A DNA stretch of 64,000 nt. It comes from Paramecium octaurelia. Its lineage: Eukaryota > Ciliophora > Oligohymenophorea > Peniculida > Parameciidae. Position numbers and translations under genes: made by a program. Positions 11,415 through 22,143 of the stretch are shown here, piece after piece. Position 1 is the first letter of the stretch. Each line of letters begins with the position of its first letter. The stretch spans positions 372,001 to 436,000 of the forward strand of contig CAJJDP010000015.1 of assembly GCA_905182995.1 (NCBI GenBank), read 5' to 3'. The notes under the pieces were generated by a model. The model was not told the DNA's origin. It worked only from the letters and a program-made list of their open reading frames with translations, and did no database searches.

Positions 11415-12685
11415 ATGAAAGGCATCTGCTGTTTACTTATTTTTGCTTTGGTAGCTACTTAATGCTTTGGGCTGTACGAAGCAGATTCAAAGGTCGTGAA
11501 ATTGACAAAGGACAACTTCAGAACATTAGTACTTGAATCGAATGAACCATGGTTGGTTGAATTCTATGCCCCATGGTGTGGTCATTGCAAAGCCCTCGCT
11601 CCAGAGTATAATAAGGCAGCAAAGGCCTTGGATGGTATCGTACACATCGGAGCCTTGGATATGACTACAGACGGTGAAGCTGGGCAACCATATGGTGTTA
11701 ATGGATATCCAACAATCAAATATTTCGGAGTAAACAAGGGTGACCCAATTGCCTACGAAGGCGAAAGAAAGAGGAATGCAATAGTTGATTACCTTTTGGA
11801 TAAAGCAAGAGAATTTGCATTAAATAGATTGGGTGTGGAGATCAAGCCAGAACCTTCGAATGATGATTCAAAAGTGGTTGTTTTAACAGATGCCAACTTC
11901 AATGAGGAAGTACTCTCTAGTTAGGAAGCCTGGTTTGTTGAGTTTTATGCTCCTTGGTGTGGTCATTGTAAATAACTATAACCTGAATGGAATAAGTTAT
12001 CTCATTAAGCAGATATCCCAATTGCTAAAGTGGATGCAACTGCCTAGACTGAATTGGCAAAGAGATTCAACATTGAATCATATCCAACCATTTATTTCTT
12101 CCCAGCTGGAAACAAACAAAACACTCATAAAAAGTATGAAGGAGAAAGAAATGCAGCTGCCCTTTTGAAATATATCAAAGAATAGAGACCAGTTGATGGA
12201 CAATCTTAAAAGTCTGGTTCTGATGCTGTTAACATCAAATCAGATGAAAGTTTGAATGAAGTTTGCAAATGTATCAATATTCTCCATAATACAAGAACTC
12301 TGCGTTTTGGGATTTTTGCCAGCTGATAAAGTCGAATAAGAAGATGCTGTCTAAATCTTAAAGAAGGTATCATAATCCCTTTATCATGTTAGACTGCCTT
12401 GTCTCTCACAGGAAGAGCTAATGTCGGTTGGTTTGTCGGTGAACAATTCGATGATTTCGAAGCTGAACTCAATGTAATTGGTGAAGGGTAATATCCTCTA
12501 TTAAATTTTTTAGATATCCTTAAGTCGTTGTCTTGGATTTGAGTGCTAAAAAGCATTATAGATTTAGAAGATAATTGACTGTCGAAAACTTGAATGAATT
12601 TGTTAAGGGAGTCATCAAGAAAACTGAAACTGGACAATCATTCTCTAATTTACCTAAATTGAATGCTCAAAAAACAGATCTGTGA
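11415..12685 (+). CDS. Protein disulfide isomerase, P5/PDIA6-like
   Basis: A signal peptide (MKGICCLLIFALVATQCFG) is followed by two thioredoxin domains, each with the active site APWCGHCK (about residues 50 and 180) and cis-Pro segments GYPTIKYF and SYPTIYFF. A thioredoxin-like C-terminal domain follows. Introns of 25-26 nt near 12275, 12367 and 12489 restore the 3' frame. The protein ends QKTDL, a KDEL-type ER-retrieval signal. Two CGHC domains plus a b-type domain matches the P5 subfamily. It should form and isomerise disulfides in the ER lumen. Its neighbour encodes a Cys-rich surface protein, a typical substrate class, though co-location may be chance. Confidence 0.95.
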
Positions 12686-12752
12686 TGTATATTATTAAGT
12701 AAACATTATTTAGTCATTTCTTAAACTTATCATCAATTTTATATAATTTATT

Positions 12753-13339
12753 ATGTTACTTATAATTTCTCTACTCCTGCTCCATCATCCTGTGTATTCA
12801 AATTTTGTTACTTGTCCACAACTTTATACTAGTCGACAAACATGCGAATCTCAGAAAGGGTGCATTTTCTATGATTGGAAACAATCGAGTATCAAATATC
12901 ATATTAATTTCAGCATGTTATTATGATTGTCCATCCTATCCACAATAAGAATGCATTCTATTGTTTAATTGCAAGTGGGTGGATCAACAATGCCAATTCA
13001 AAGCTTGTTTGGATTATTCAGAATAGGGTATATCATTTGATTTTAATAATAGGACCTAAGACTTGCTCCAATACTCCGGGATGCAATTGGTACTGGAATA
13101 AATGTAGATAACAGGATTGTCAGAATATTGGGGCATCCACTTAAGCTGCTTGTTCCAAAACTTATTGTGTGTGGGATGAAATTGGAACTAAATGTATCAA
13201 TAAAGCTTGCGCTGATTATTCAAAACCTATTTGCCAGTAATTAACTCAGTGCACTTGGAGTTCTGAAACTTGCACAGATGCCGTTTTCTCTAATTATGGC
13301 CAACTTTTAATGACTTTATCGATAATATTATTATCTTGA
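12753..13339 (+). CDS. Small Cys-rich surface protein, likely GPI-anchored
   Basis: The signal peptide MLLIISLLLLHHPVYS is followed by about 150 residues with repeats of the form C-x(n)-C-x-W/Y...C: CPQLYTSRQTC, CIFYDWK, CNWYWNKC, CVWDEIGTKC and CTWSSETC. The protein ends with a hydrophobic stretch LLMTLSIILLS and no charged tail, which is a GPI-attachment signature. Two 25-nt introns (around 12892 and 13029) are needed. The Cys/Trp spacing resembles the repeats of Paramecium immobilisation-antigen-type surface proteins, but the protein is far shorter. A cell-surface or ciliary-surface location is inferred. Confidence 0.75.
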
Positions 13340-13419
13340 ATTAAATATCACTCTTTACTCATCTGTTCCTATTTGCACAATCATTTTTCTTCAATTATTT
13401 GAAATGAAAAATAAAAATA

Positions 13420-13806
13420 ATGCAAAATATTGATATTTTCAGCACTAGAAATAGAAAATCAGAAGTAAGCGATGTTAGTGCTCTACAGGCTTCAACTCAC
13501 AAGACTACGTTGCTTGAATTGTCGTTACCAAAAATTAATATTATTGTTCATTCATTTGAACCTAAATTAAAGAATTTGATTAAAGCAGATGGAGATTAAA
13601 CTGATATCAATCCTGAAACAGAGAGAATTTCTAAAAGATAGAATCAAAGATCAGACATGTTCAAAAATGAAATTATCAAAGGTTAGAAGACTCACAGGAT
13701 TACATTTAGAGATCAAATTGATGGACAATCTCTTTATTAAATCAAGTACTTTCATAAAGAACCCTAAGAAGATCTTGATGAATGTTGTCCTTGTAATATT
13801 TTTTGA
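13420..13806 (+). CDS. Small intronless protein with CCPCNIF C-terminus
   Basis: One open frame of 128 residues runs from MQNIDIFSTRNRKSE to TGA 13804-13806 with six in-frame TAA/TAG glutamines. It is hydrophilic and basic, with no domain I recognise. The last seven residues are CCPCNIF. C-N-I-F fits a CaaX prenylation box, and the two extra cysteines could be palmitoylated, suggesting membrane attachment by lipid. An ATG at 13403 is followed quickly by TGA and was not used. Real gene status rests on the intact frame and composition. Confidence 0.6.
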
Positions 13807-13918
13807 TTAAAGACATTGTTCTTTTTTGTGTTTAAGTCTTAAATAATTAATTTTACTTTTATCGAATTTTTGATATTCTGAATTCAATATCTAATAAAGA
13901 TGATATATATATATATAT

Positions 13919-15168
13919 TCAAGATTATAAAAAATTGTTACATATCAATAATCCTAACAAATCCCCCTTCTCTTTCACAAAGTGCTTATTATTAGAATCA
14001 TTGTAATAATCTCCAAAACTCCTCTTTCCTTCAATTGATTAAATTCCACTGATGAACAATAAAATCTACTGAGATGAGTATTCTGGATGAGATTACATTC
14101 CAAATATTCTCAAATCCTCAGAAATGAATATTTCATTTTCAGCTGTTTTAGATGATCCATAATTTATAAATCCCTCAGGCAATTTAGTCACTAAGTCACC
14201 ATGAGCTTTATTAATTATTATGCTATCACTCTAAGTCAATTCCTTGAAACATCCAATCTTAAACAAATCGTTCTTAATCGTTATTTTCTCATTCCCATAA
14301 TAGTAAAACCCCTTATGTTTGACTCTATTCTTGCATGGTGCCACAATTCCTCCAAATGCTTAAGCAAGTAACTGAAATCCAAAGCAAATCCCCATAAATT
14401 TTATTTGGTTGTAATTGTCATATACATTCAATATAAAATTTTGCAAACTGCGAATCCAAACCTTTTCATCATAAGCAGAACTTGTACTGCCCGGTATTAT
14501 TATTACATTCGTTTACTTAAGAACATCCTCATCAGGATAACTTCCTTAAGTAACATTGTAACACAACCATCTTTCTTATCTCCTTCTATATATTCCATTA
14601 AATAACCCAATTGTATCAATGTACATTTTTGGAGCGTGATATCTACCTTAATCGAAGTCCTTCACGCATAAAAATACTATTGTTCGATTATATTTTAGGT
14701 GTTAACCCTCTAGTATAACTTGTTCGATTGCATGTTTTTTATTTAATTCTCTTCTGTTGCTGAAACTAAAGTACTTCAAATCCTAATCTATTAACTCAAT
14801 TATGTAATATGTATGATCCTCGATCTCCCATATTGGTGCAGTAGTAAAGAAACGAGTCCAAAGGTAAAAATGGGGATTTCTATATATTTCTAATTCCTAA
14901 GATATTTAAGAAAGAATTATACTCGAATATAAATATAACTCTCCCTAGCCTAGTAATAAGCCTCCCAATTTATTATCTTCTCAAAGTTATGAGTATTTAA
15001 ACTAGTTTTTGTTATATCTATCGACCCAAATTACTTTATTATTAACTTTGCAGCTGCTATTGCACAAGAATTTCCATCTGATTCCAATACTGCACAATTC
15101 GAATTTTATTGAGAGTTTATCAATAATTGCTGGCCTATATGGAAGATGAGACTGACTTTTGTTTACAT
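13919..15168 (-). CDS. Class I glutamine amidotransferase-domain protein
   Basis: Start MQTKVSLIFHIGQQ at 15166-15168, stop 13919-13921, about 408 residues with one 26-nt intron near 14975-15000. The C-terminal half holds a GATase1 domain. It includes IIIPGSTSSAYDE, the nucleophile elbow FMGICFGFQLLAQAFGG (catalytic Cys) and GMQSHPEYSS carrying the His and Glu of the triad. It matches the stand-alone GATase family that hydrolyses glutamine or gamma-glutamyl substrates, not GMP synthase, since no ATPase domain follows. The N-terminal 190 residues (GGLLLGQGELYLY and what follows) are not a domain I recognise. Substrate unknown. Confidence 0.85.
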
Positions 15169-15574
15169 TTTAAAGTATTATTAATGATTTTGGGTAAAGT
15201 CAAATGAGTTTAGAATTCAATATTTCATGCTAATTGCTTACGAAATTCATTTTGACAATTATCAAATGATTAAATATTATTTGCGTATTTCGTTACGAAT
15301 TAAAATAACAATTATTTATATCATTCTTACAAATAATCAATTATATTATCAATATTATTTTCGAATACATCTAAAAGATAATATTCATTGAATCTATCAT
15401 ATGTGATATATTTAAAGATAATTCAGGATTCTGTCTTCAATCTCAAAGCAAGACCTCTTATAAGGGCAAGAACTATTTAATTAATTCAATATTAACTTTA
15501 GAAAGTGATTAAGAAATGAAATAGTTCATTTAAAAGGCAGTTAATTATAAAAATTGAAGCTTTATTTTTAATTA
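15169..15574. other. Intergenic, very AT-rich
   Basis: Poly(A/T)-rich sequence with short tandem AT stretches lies between the start of the amidotransferase gene and a weak ORF. I see no frame of coding quality on either strand. It should contain the amidotransferase promoter, but no specific element can be named. Confidence 0.5.
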
Positions 15575-15853
15575 ATGATCAAGAGGCATCTAAAATATTT
15601 TATGCAACCAAAAAAGTCAAAATATTACCTTAGAGATAGTATACATAATACAACATCTAATAATATTAGCTACTTTAGCAATAGTGGCTTAGTATTATTT
15701 GATCTATATACGGGAAGTTATAACTACTAACTTAACTTTCTATCTTAAAAATATGAGTAAGCATGTAAGTTCTTCGATAGAAATTAAACAAGGTAATTCT
15801 AAGAATAATTAATTGCAAAAGCTTTAAGCTTATGGAATAAAAAATAGATATGA
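15575..15853 (+). CDS. Hypothetical 92-residue ORF
   Basis: A single open frame runs from MIKRHLKYFMQPKKSK to TGA 15851-15853. It has a mixed polar composition and a coding-like end (CKFFDRNQTRQFQEQ, then IAKALSLWNKK). The frame continues open upstream to about 15520 without another ATG. It could be the last exon of a degraded gene or a short genuine gene; no family is recognisable. The following 270 bp up to the next start are AT-rich and show nothing. Confidence 0.35.
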
Positions 15854-16121
15854 TATATTAAACATTAAGAATAGCTGTTTTTATTCAAAATATCATCATT
15901 TATTGGTCAATTTACAACTATTAGACAATAATTTCAATAAAATAAATAATATCAATCATGTTTTATAAATAAAGAGGAGAATGAAAATAATTATAATAAT
16001 ATTATTTTATAAAAGAGTAATTTTTTCTATAAAATTTGATAAAGTTTAAAAATATTCTATAACCTGTTAACTATAAATCATGGAAAACTGACAAAAAAAA
16101 TAAGTTAATTAATTAAAAGTA

Positions 16122-19068
16122 ATGAAACATAAGTTATTAGTTTTTATCTTAATAAGTTTGGATATGGCATAACAGTGGGAAACTATTTACGAAAGTTTTA
16201 AAGGAACAGATCCAAAGGATGCATTAGGTTCCTTTCATCTTCAAATAATTAGGGTGGACAGTATAAAATAATTATTCCGAAAATTTATTCACCAGTTGCA
16301 ATGGTGTTAAATTGTTTGGAGGGTATGGTGCTTTTGCATTCAATACCACAGTATCTAAGTAGTTTTCCTTGCCTCCGCATTTTAAACTCAAAGTTGATGT
16401 TGATTTTTGGAAGTACTTCTTATTTAAAAAGTAGAATTGATAGTTGGGATAATGAGGTTAGTTATATATTTGTCGATGGTAATTTATGGGCAAAAGGTTA
16501 TTCTTGGGGGCAAGGGAGTCAAATATGTGGAAGAGGATCTGGTTGGAATGAAGTAATTGAACCTATTTCAATTATTACAAATCATAATTCTGAATCTTTA
16601 GTGTTTATCATGACTACAAGTTTGGATTAATCCCCTTTTGATGTACAACTTTAATTAATATAAAAGGAAAGTTGGGGATTTAGAAATTTTGCTTTGTCAA
16701 TAATTAGATGTCCTTAAGGTTGCTTATTTTGTTAAGATACTGATTATAATAATTGTGTTTATTGGATTAGTTTTGTATCATTGTGGCACAACTCAATAGA
16801 ACTTGATGGATGGATGAAAAATAGTGATATCTAACCTGCAATAGGTTAATGTGGCAGTATTTTTGTTGTTGGAGGAGTTAATAACCTATTACCAAATGAG
16901 AAATTAGAAAAGATTTTCAAAAATTTACATCCTCATTATAAAACTTAAGTCCAATTATAACTTTGGAAATTTGATTCATGGGATAATGAAAACTTCATTT
17001 TAGAAGTAGATGATTAGATTTATAACTAAACTATTTTGAGAAGTTAAGGCAGTTATTAGATTTGTGGATCGGCTGGATATGATCAGATTATTAATATTGA
17101 AATTACTTTATCTCATCATTAATCAGAATGCAAAATCACTATGAGAACCAATCCTAATTCTATAACTAAAAATGCTTATTGGGGAATAAGAGCATTTAAT
17201 ATATACCTTGCAAAATGCATTACTGGTTGTGATCAATGTTTAGGTCCATTAATGACACAGTGTATTGCATGTTTAAAGGATTGGGTCATTTACAAGAATT
17301 TTTGCACTTATCGTATTCATTAATTCTAATAAAAGCCCCTCCTATGATATTAAAAGAAATTTCAATTACTCAAATAAAAGATTCATTGTCAAATGAGAGA
17401 ATTCCTATATAGATCCATCTATCAGAAGTTGATTAAAACATAGTTTCATAAGGAAATTTTGAACTGTTATTTAAGAATACTTAATAAATTTTGACCATCC
17501 AGGTGGAAATAAAATGCATTCCAAAAAAAACAATTAAAAGTTTAATTTCTTCACTTTAAAATGTATAATAATAATACTAATTTCGAAAAATTTGTCAAGG
17601 AAATTTCAAAACAGCAATCTATAATGTTAAATACGATTTAAATATAATTGCTNCTAAGTAGTTTTCCTTGCCTCCGCATTTTAAACTCAAAGTTGATGTT
17701 GATTTTTGGAAGTACTTCTTATTTAAAAAGTAGAATTGATAGTTGGGATAATGAGGTTAGTTATATATTTGTCGATGGTAATTTATGGGCAAAAGGTTAT
17801 TCTTGGGGGCAAGGGAGTCAAATATGTGGAAGAGGATCTGGTTGGAATGAAGTAATTGAACCTATTTCAATTATTACAAATCATAATTCTGAATCTTTAG
17901 TGTTTATCATGACTACAAGTTTGGATTAATCCCCTTTTGATGTACAACTTTAATTAATATAAAAGGAAAGTTGGGGATTTAGAAATTTTGCTTTGTCAAT
18001 AATTAGATGTCCTTAAGGTTGCTTATTTTGTTAAGATACTGATTATAATAATTGTGTTTATTGGATTAGTTTTGTATCATTGTGGCACAACTCAATAGAA
18101 CTTGATGGATGGATGAAAAATAGTGATATCTAACCTGCAATAGGTTAATGTGGCAGTATTTTTGTTGTTGGAGGAGTTAATAACCTATTACCAAATGAGA
18201 AATTAGAAAAGATTTTCAAAAATTTACATCCTCATTATAAAACTTAAGTCCAATTATAACTTTGGAAATTTGATTCATGGGATAATGAAAACTTCATTTT
18301 AGAAGTAGATGATTAGATTTATAACTAAACTATTTTGAGAAGTTAAGGCAGTTATTAGATTTGTGGATCGGCTGGATATGATCAGATTATTAATATTGAA
18401 ATTACTTTATCTCATCATTAATCAGAATGCAAAATCACTATGAGAACCAATCCTAATTCTATAACTAAAAATGCTTATTGGGGAATAAGAGCATTTAATA
18501 TATACCTTGCAAAATGCATTACTGGTTGTGATCAATGTTTAGGTCCATTAATGACACAGTGTATTGCATGTTTAAAGGATTGGGTCATTTACAAGAATTT
18601 TTGCACTTATCGTATTCATTAATTCTAATAAAAGCCCCTCCTATGATATTAAAAGAAATTTCAATTACTCAAATAAAAGATTCATTGTCAAATGAGAGAA
18701 TTCCTATATAGATCCATCTATCAGAAGTTGATTAAAACATAGTTTCATAAGGAAATTTTGAACTGTTATTTAAGAATACTTAATAAATTTTGACCATCCA
18801 GGTGGAAATAAAATGCATTCCAAAAAAAACAATTAAAAGTTTAATTTCTTCACTTTAAAATGTATAATAATAATACTAATTTCGAAAAATTTGTCAAGGA
18901 AATTTCAAAACAGCAATCTATAATGTTAAATACGATTTAAATATAATTGCTGAATAAAACTTGATAATTCGTATATCTGACACCCAATGTTTAATCTATT
19001 AAGTAGTTAGAGTTGCTGATGAATTAGCTTATGTAAAAATTTTAGAAATCTTCTTGGAAGATTTTTGA
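16122..19068 (+). CDS. Secreted Cys-rich protein with two FWKIDSWD-type modules (assembly-duplicated)
   Basis: The signal peptide MKHKLLVFILISLDMAQQ starts at 16122. The mature part has two related modules of about 130 residues. One begins DFWKIDSWDNE and ends WGFRNFALSIIRC--GCLFC. The other begins LWKFDSWDNE and ends WGIRAFNIYLAKC--GCDQC; a furin-like CxxC tail follows. Introns are at 16228-16252, 16413-16434 and 17313-17335, repeated 1299 bp later. Then comes a non-Cys C-terminal part (PPPMILKEISITQIK to EIFLEDF, TGA 19066-19068). The window contains an artificial second copy of 16355-17652. The real gene is 16122-16354 joined to 17654-19068. Likely an extracellular or surface protein. Coding-like frames continue past 19068, so the true end may lie further on. 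Confidence 0.72.
16355..17652. repeat. Copy 1 of an exact 1298-bp direct repeat
   Basis: This block reappears at 17654-18951 with an offset of 1299. I found no difference in the parts compared, and the two derived peptides are identical. It ends immediately before the single N at 17653. The perfect identity and the N point to two overlapping contigs joined without merging, rather than a biological tandem duplication. Confidence 0.9.
17653..17653. other. Single-base assembly gap (N)
   Basis: The only ambiguous base seen in the window. It sits exactly at the junction of the two identical 1298-bp blocks and interrupts the reading frame of the Cys-rich gene. Confidence 0.95.
17654..18951. repeat. 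Copy 2 of the exact 1298-bp direct repeat
   Basis: Identical to 16355-17652. This copy continues into unique sequence (GAATAAAACTTG at 18952) that keeps the gene's reading frame. This shows that copy 1 ended at a contig edge and copy 2 began at another contig's edge. Confidence 0.9.
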
Positions 19069-19745
19069 ATATCTAATTATTATTTATCAATATAATTAAA
19101 AATAGATTTTGTATTATTTAATAAAAGGTTACAGAAATATTTAACAATAACCTTTCTCTGAACATTCCTTAATTTTGTAAGAATAAACTTAAAGCCTTGC
19201 CTATTTCAGATAAGGAGTTAAGAGAAGTATTCTCTATAATATCATAAAAACTATAGAAGCTACTAAGACCAACTAATATTGAAATACAATAATTAATCAA
19301 AGTATGCTTTATATATTCTAGATCAATTTTAACCATAAATTTTCAATAAAACCACTTAATCATTCTATATTCTCTTTATATCATGATAATATAAATAAAT
19401 TTATTTTATTTTTTTTTATTTATTTCAAAGTAAATTAAAAAATAAAAATTAAATTGAGAAACAGAAGAAAAAACAAAAGCAAAATTAAAATCTTTGTTTA
19501 CAAACTTAATCCTATTAAGACTATTAATATTTACTTGAAAATGTTCTCACTTCTGTTTAACCAGTTATACTAAAATAATCTCAATTTCAAAGCTTATCAA
19601 TCAATTATCCTATTAATTTTTAAGAAGTCTTGAAAAATTAACGAAATGGATACTATCCAAAATCAGTATTGTTTAAAAATAAATGAATGTGTCAAAAAAT
19701 TAGAGTAATTAAAACAAAAGATATTGAAATTTATTTGATTTAATC
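19069..19745. other. Interval with coding-like fragments, no resolved gene
   Basis: Two plus-strand stretches look coding: LPISDKELREVFSIISQKL near 19200, and VLTSVQPVILKQSQFQSL near 19560. Another frame over 19110-19270 is also plausible. I could not join them with introns of normal size. They may be a 3' continuation of the Cys-rich gene or a degraded paralogue. A T-rich tract at about 19400-19430 separates them. Confidence 0.35.
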
Positions 19746-20783
19746 TCAATTAGGATTTTATTATAATATTTCTCGATAAGATATAAGTTTCTTAAATTTT
19801 ATATTTTCTAGTTGCCTTGTCATCATTGCCTTTATCTCACAATAACTAAAATTAGTAATTAAATACTTGTGTAAGAATTATAATTATGAATCATCAATTG
19901 TAATTTTTGATATACCGTCAATAGTTTAAAGATATTAACTTCCTTATATAGTCTTTAATTCTAAATTTTAGAAAAACACTATTTAATAAGGAGTGAATTT
20001 ATGTTCTAAAAATGTATTCCATAATGTAATGGATGCTAAAAATCCATCTTAATCCATAGCCTCAACTTTAACAAAATCAAAATAGCGTCCACATTTTTAG
20101 CTCCAGATTTATTTTTTATCAAATTATTAAATAACAATTGCTAAAATATTAAAATATGTCTTTATTGTAGAGCTTTGTGAAGCGAATTCAATTTATTAAA
20201 ATTGATTGACAATTGAAGAATTCTGAGTGGAAGAGTTGATATCTAGATTATTGCCTTGTTGTTCTTGTTCTATAGGTTTAATTTATTACACTTATTCATC
20301 TGGAGGGTATTAAGTGATTTTGCCTTTCTGTATCATAATCTAGAAATCCTTATTGTATTTTATAGATTCCTTAATTTGCACTCCAGAAAGATAGTAAACT
20401 TCATTATTTTAGAATTAAGGATATTCGACTTCATTTCCTATCATGCAAGTGCAGCACTACCCAAAAATATCTTTGAATTCTACTATTTTTTTATTTAATA
20501 TAAAATCTTCCTTTATTATCTTCTTGAACTTTAAACCTATTTGATATAATTAATTTTATCGTTTAAGATCTATTAAGCTCTTTGCTTTTTCAATATTATT
20601 ATTTGTGTTGATGTTATTTACTTATAGATTTCGATCTTGAGGATTTTTTTGCAAGAATTCTGAAATTCTATTATTTTTGTATTTGTAATTTTAAGAGTCA
20701 TTTTTTGAGATTGTTGAGTGATATTAGAATTAAGCTAGCTCCTCATCTTGATCGAAGAAATTAGAATACCTTTTTTGTTTCAT
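19746..20783 (-). CDS. RPA1-like single-stranded-DNA-binding protein (OB folds)
   Basis: An intronless frame of 345 residues runs from MKQKRYSNFFDQDEELAQ to TGA 19746-19748. Residues about 85-160 (NNEVYYLSGVQIKESI and following) resemble RPA70 DBD-A (VYYISKG-L in the family). Residues about 205-300 (KCGRYFDFVKVEAMDQDGF, ITLWNTFLEHKF) resemble DBD-B, where DEDG--V-VTLW is typical. The C-terminal zinc-ribbon OB domain of RPA1 is absent, so this is a short, divergent RPA1-like protein rather than the standard large subunit. It should bind single-stranded DNA. A role in recombination or replication is inferred only. Confidence 0.68.
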
Positions 20784-21023
20784 TTATTATCTAACAATTT
20801 ATAAATTATTATCTTATTAATACCATAAACATTTCTATTTGAATTATAACTTATTCTATTATTTCTCAATCTAATTAAGTGAATGATAAGGATAAGGATA
20901 AATCTTGTTAAGATTGAAATAATAGTACAGAATAAAAAATGAGAAAAAAGATAATAGACAGTTAATATAAATAGAATCAAATTGTTAATAAAATAATATA
21001 TATAAACCCAAATTAATCTAAAT

Positions 21024-21988
21024 TCATTGTTTGTGTTTTTTTTTGTTCTTCTTCTTGTGAGGTTGATCTTTATTCTAATCGGATTATTATTATTGCTATT
21101 ATTCATCTTGTTATTCTTATTTTTGTATTCTGTATTACTTTTGTTCTTGCTATAGGATATTTTATTCTACGGATTAAACGATAGGTTATGTAATAATGTG
21201 ATTATATTACAATTATTATTCATATTTCTTTATTTTACTACCTTATTTGCCTGCAATTTTAAATCCAAATAATGTTGGTTAAAAATCAACTTAGATCTAA
21301 GTGTCAGGCAATAACTAAAATTTAGGATGAAGATCTGGATAGGTCTAGATCTAATATTTAAATTATTAACCATTAATAAGAATTGAGGAAATGATTTTCC
21401 AAAATACGCTCCATCTATATCAGCACATTTCTTCTTAGGCATGTAAACTTCTTCGCATCTTGGACAAAATACCTAATTACATAATGATGGTAAACTTTGA
21501 TTCTGGCAGTTTTAAGGTCTTCACATAGTCCTATGGGGATCACATTTTGTTTTTCACAATATATACGAGGACAATGACCAAATTTTCCTTATAAAAATCG
21601 TTCGCGCATGATTGCAGAGCCTTTGGATGTAAATATGAATCGAGCATGAAGTAAACCATAAATGTCAGATGCCTCCTAATAAACTTCTAAAAATCTTTTG
21701 TGATGTAAAATAAGAAAACCTTTCATCTTCCAAGTCTTAATCTTCAGGAGAAGTAGGCTATAAAATCATACTGATGGCTTCACTAGAATTATTAGTTGCC
21801 ATTCATACTTAAAGAAATTGAATTTTCCTTTAATTCCAACTTAATGAAAAGGATCACGAATAAATTCATCATCAACTTCACATAAAAATTGATGATCCTC
21901 ATGTGCGCAAAACCATTCTATCCAACCTCCTGGATGTTCTGAATATTATGATTCCTCTTCCTATAAACTTTGATGATTTACCAGACAT
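21024..21988 (-). CDS. Casein kinase II beta (regulatory) subunit with Gln-rich tail
   Basis: The family sequence is clear: GGWIEWFCAHEDHQFLCEVD, YGLLHARFIFTSKG, GKFGHCPRIYCEKQNVIPIG, the zinc-finger cysteines (HCPRIYC...VFCPRCEEVY) and DGAYFGKSFPQFL. Introns of 26, 25, 23 and 26 nt are needed. After FGFKIAGKQG the protein continues with a Gln/Lys-rich tail of about 65 residues ending HKKKNKKKHKQ, absent from standard CK2 beta. The start MSGKSSKFI (21986-21988) is out of frame by one base with the rest near 21961. CK2 beta dimerises and tethers catalytic alpha subunits. Confidence 0.92.
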
Positions 21989-22143
21989 CTTCCAAATATT
22001 TAGTTAAAATAAAAGATTTTTATAAATGTTAATTTTTCAATAAAATAAACACTACTCTATCTGATAGGTAATGAAATGGCTTTAAAATTACAAATTATTA
22101 ACATATAGATATATATAGAAATAAATTTCCCATCAGATATGTT

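Noticed and set aside
16355..18951. Biological tandem duplication of a surface-protein gene
   Set aside because: The copies appear identical, the junction is an N, and the duplicated reading makes no intact gene while a single copy does. A contig-overlap artefact is simpler.
20780..21106. Minus-strand 108-residue ORF MNNSNNNNPIRIK...
   Set aside because: It covers the Gln-rich tail of CK2 beta in another frame and then AT-rich spacer. The apparent TM part comes from T-rich DNA.
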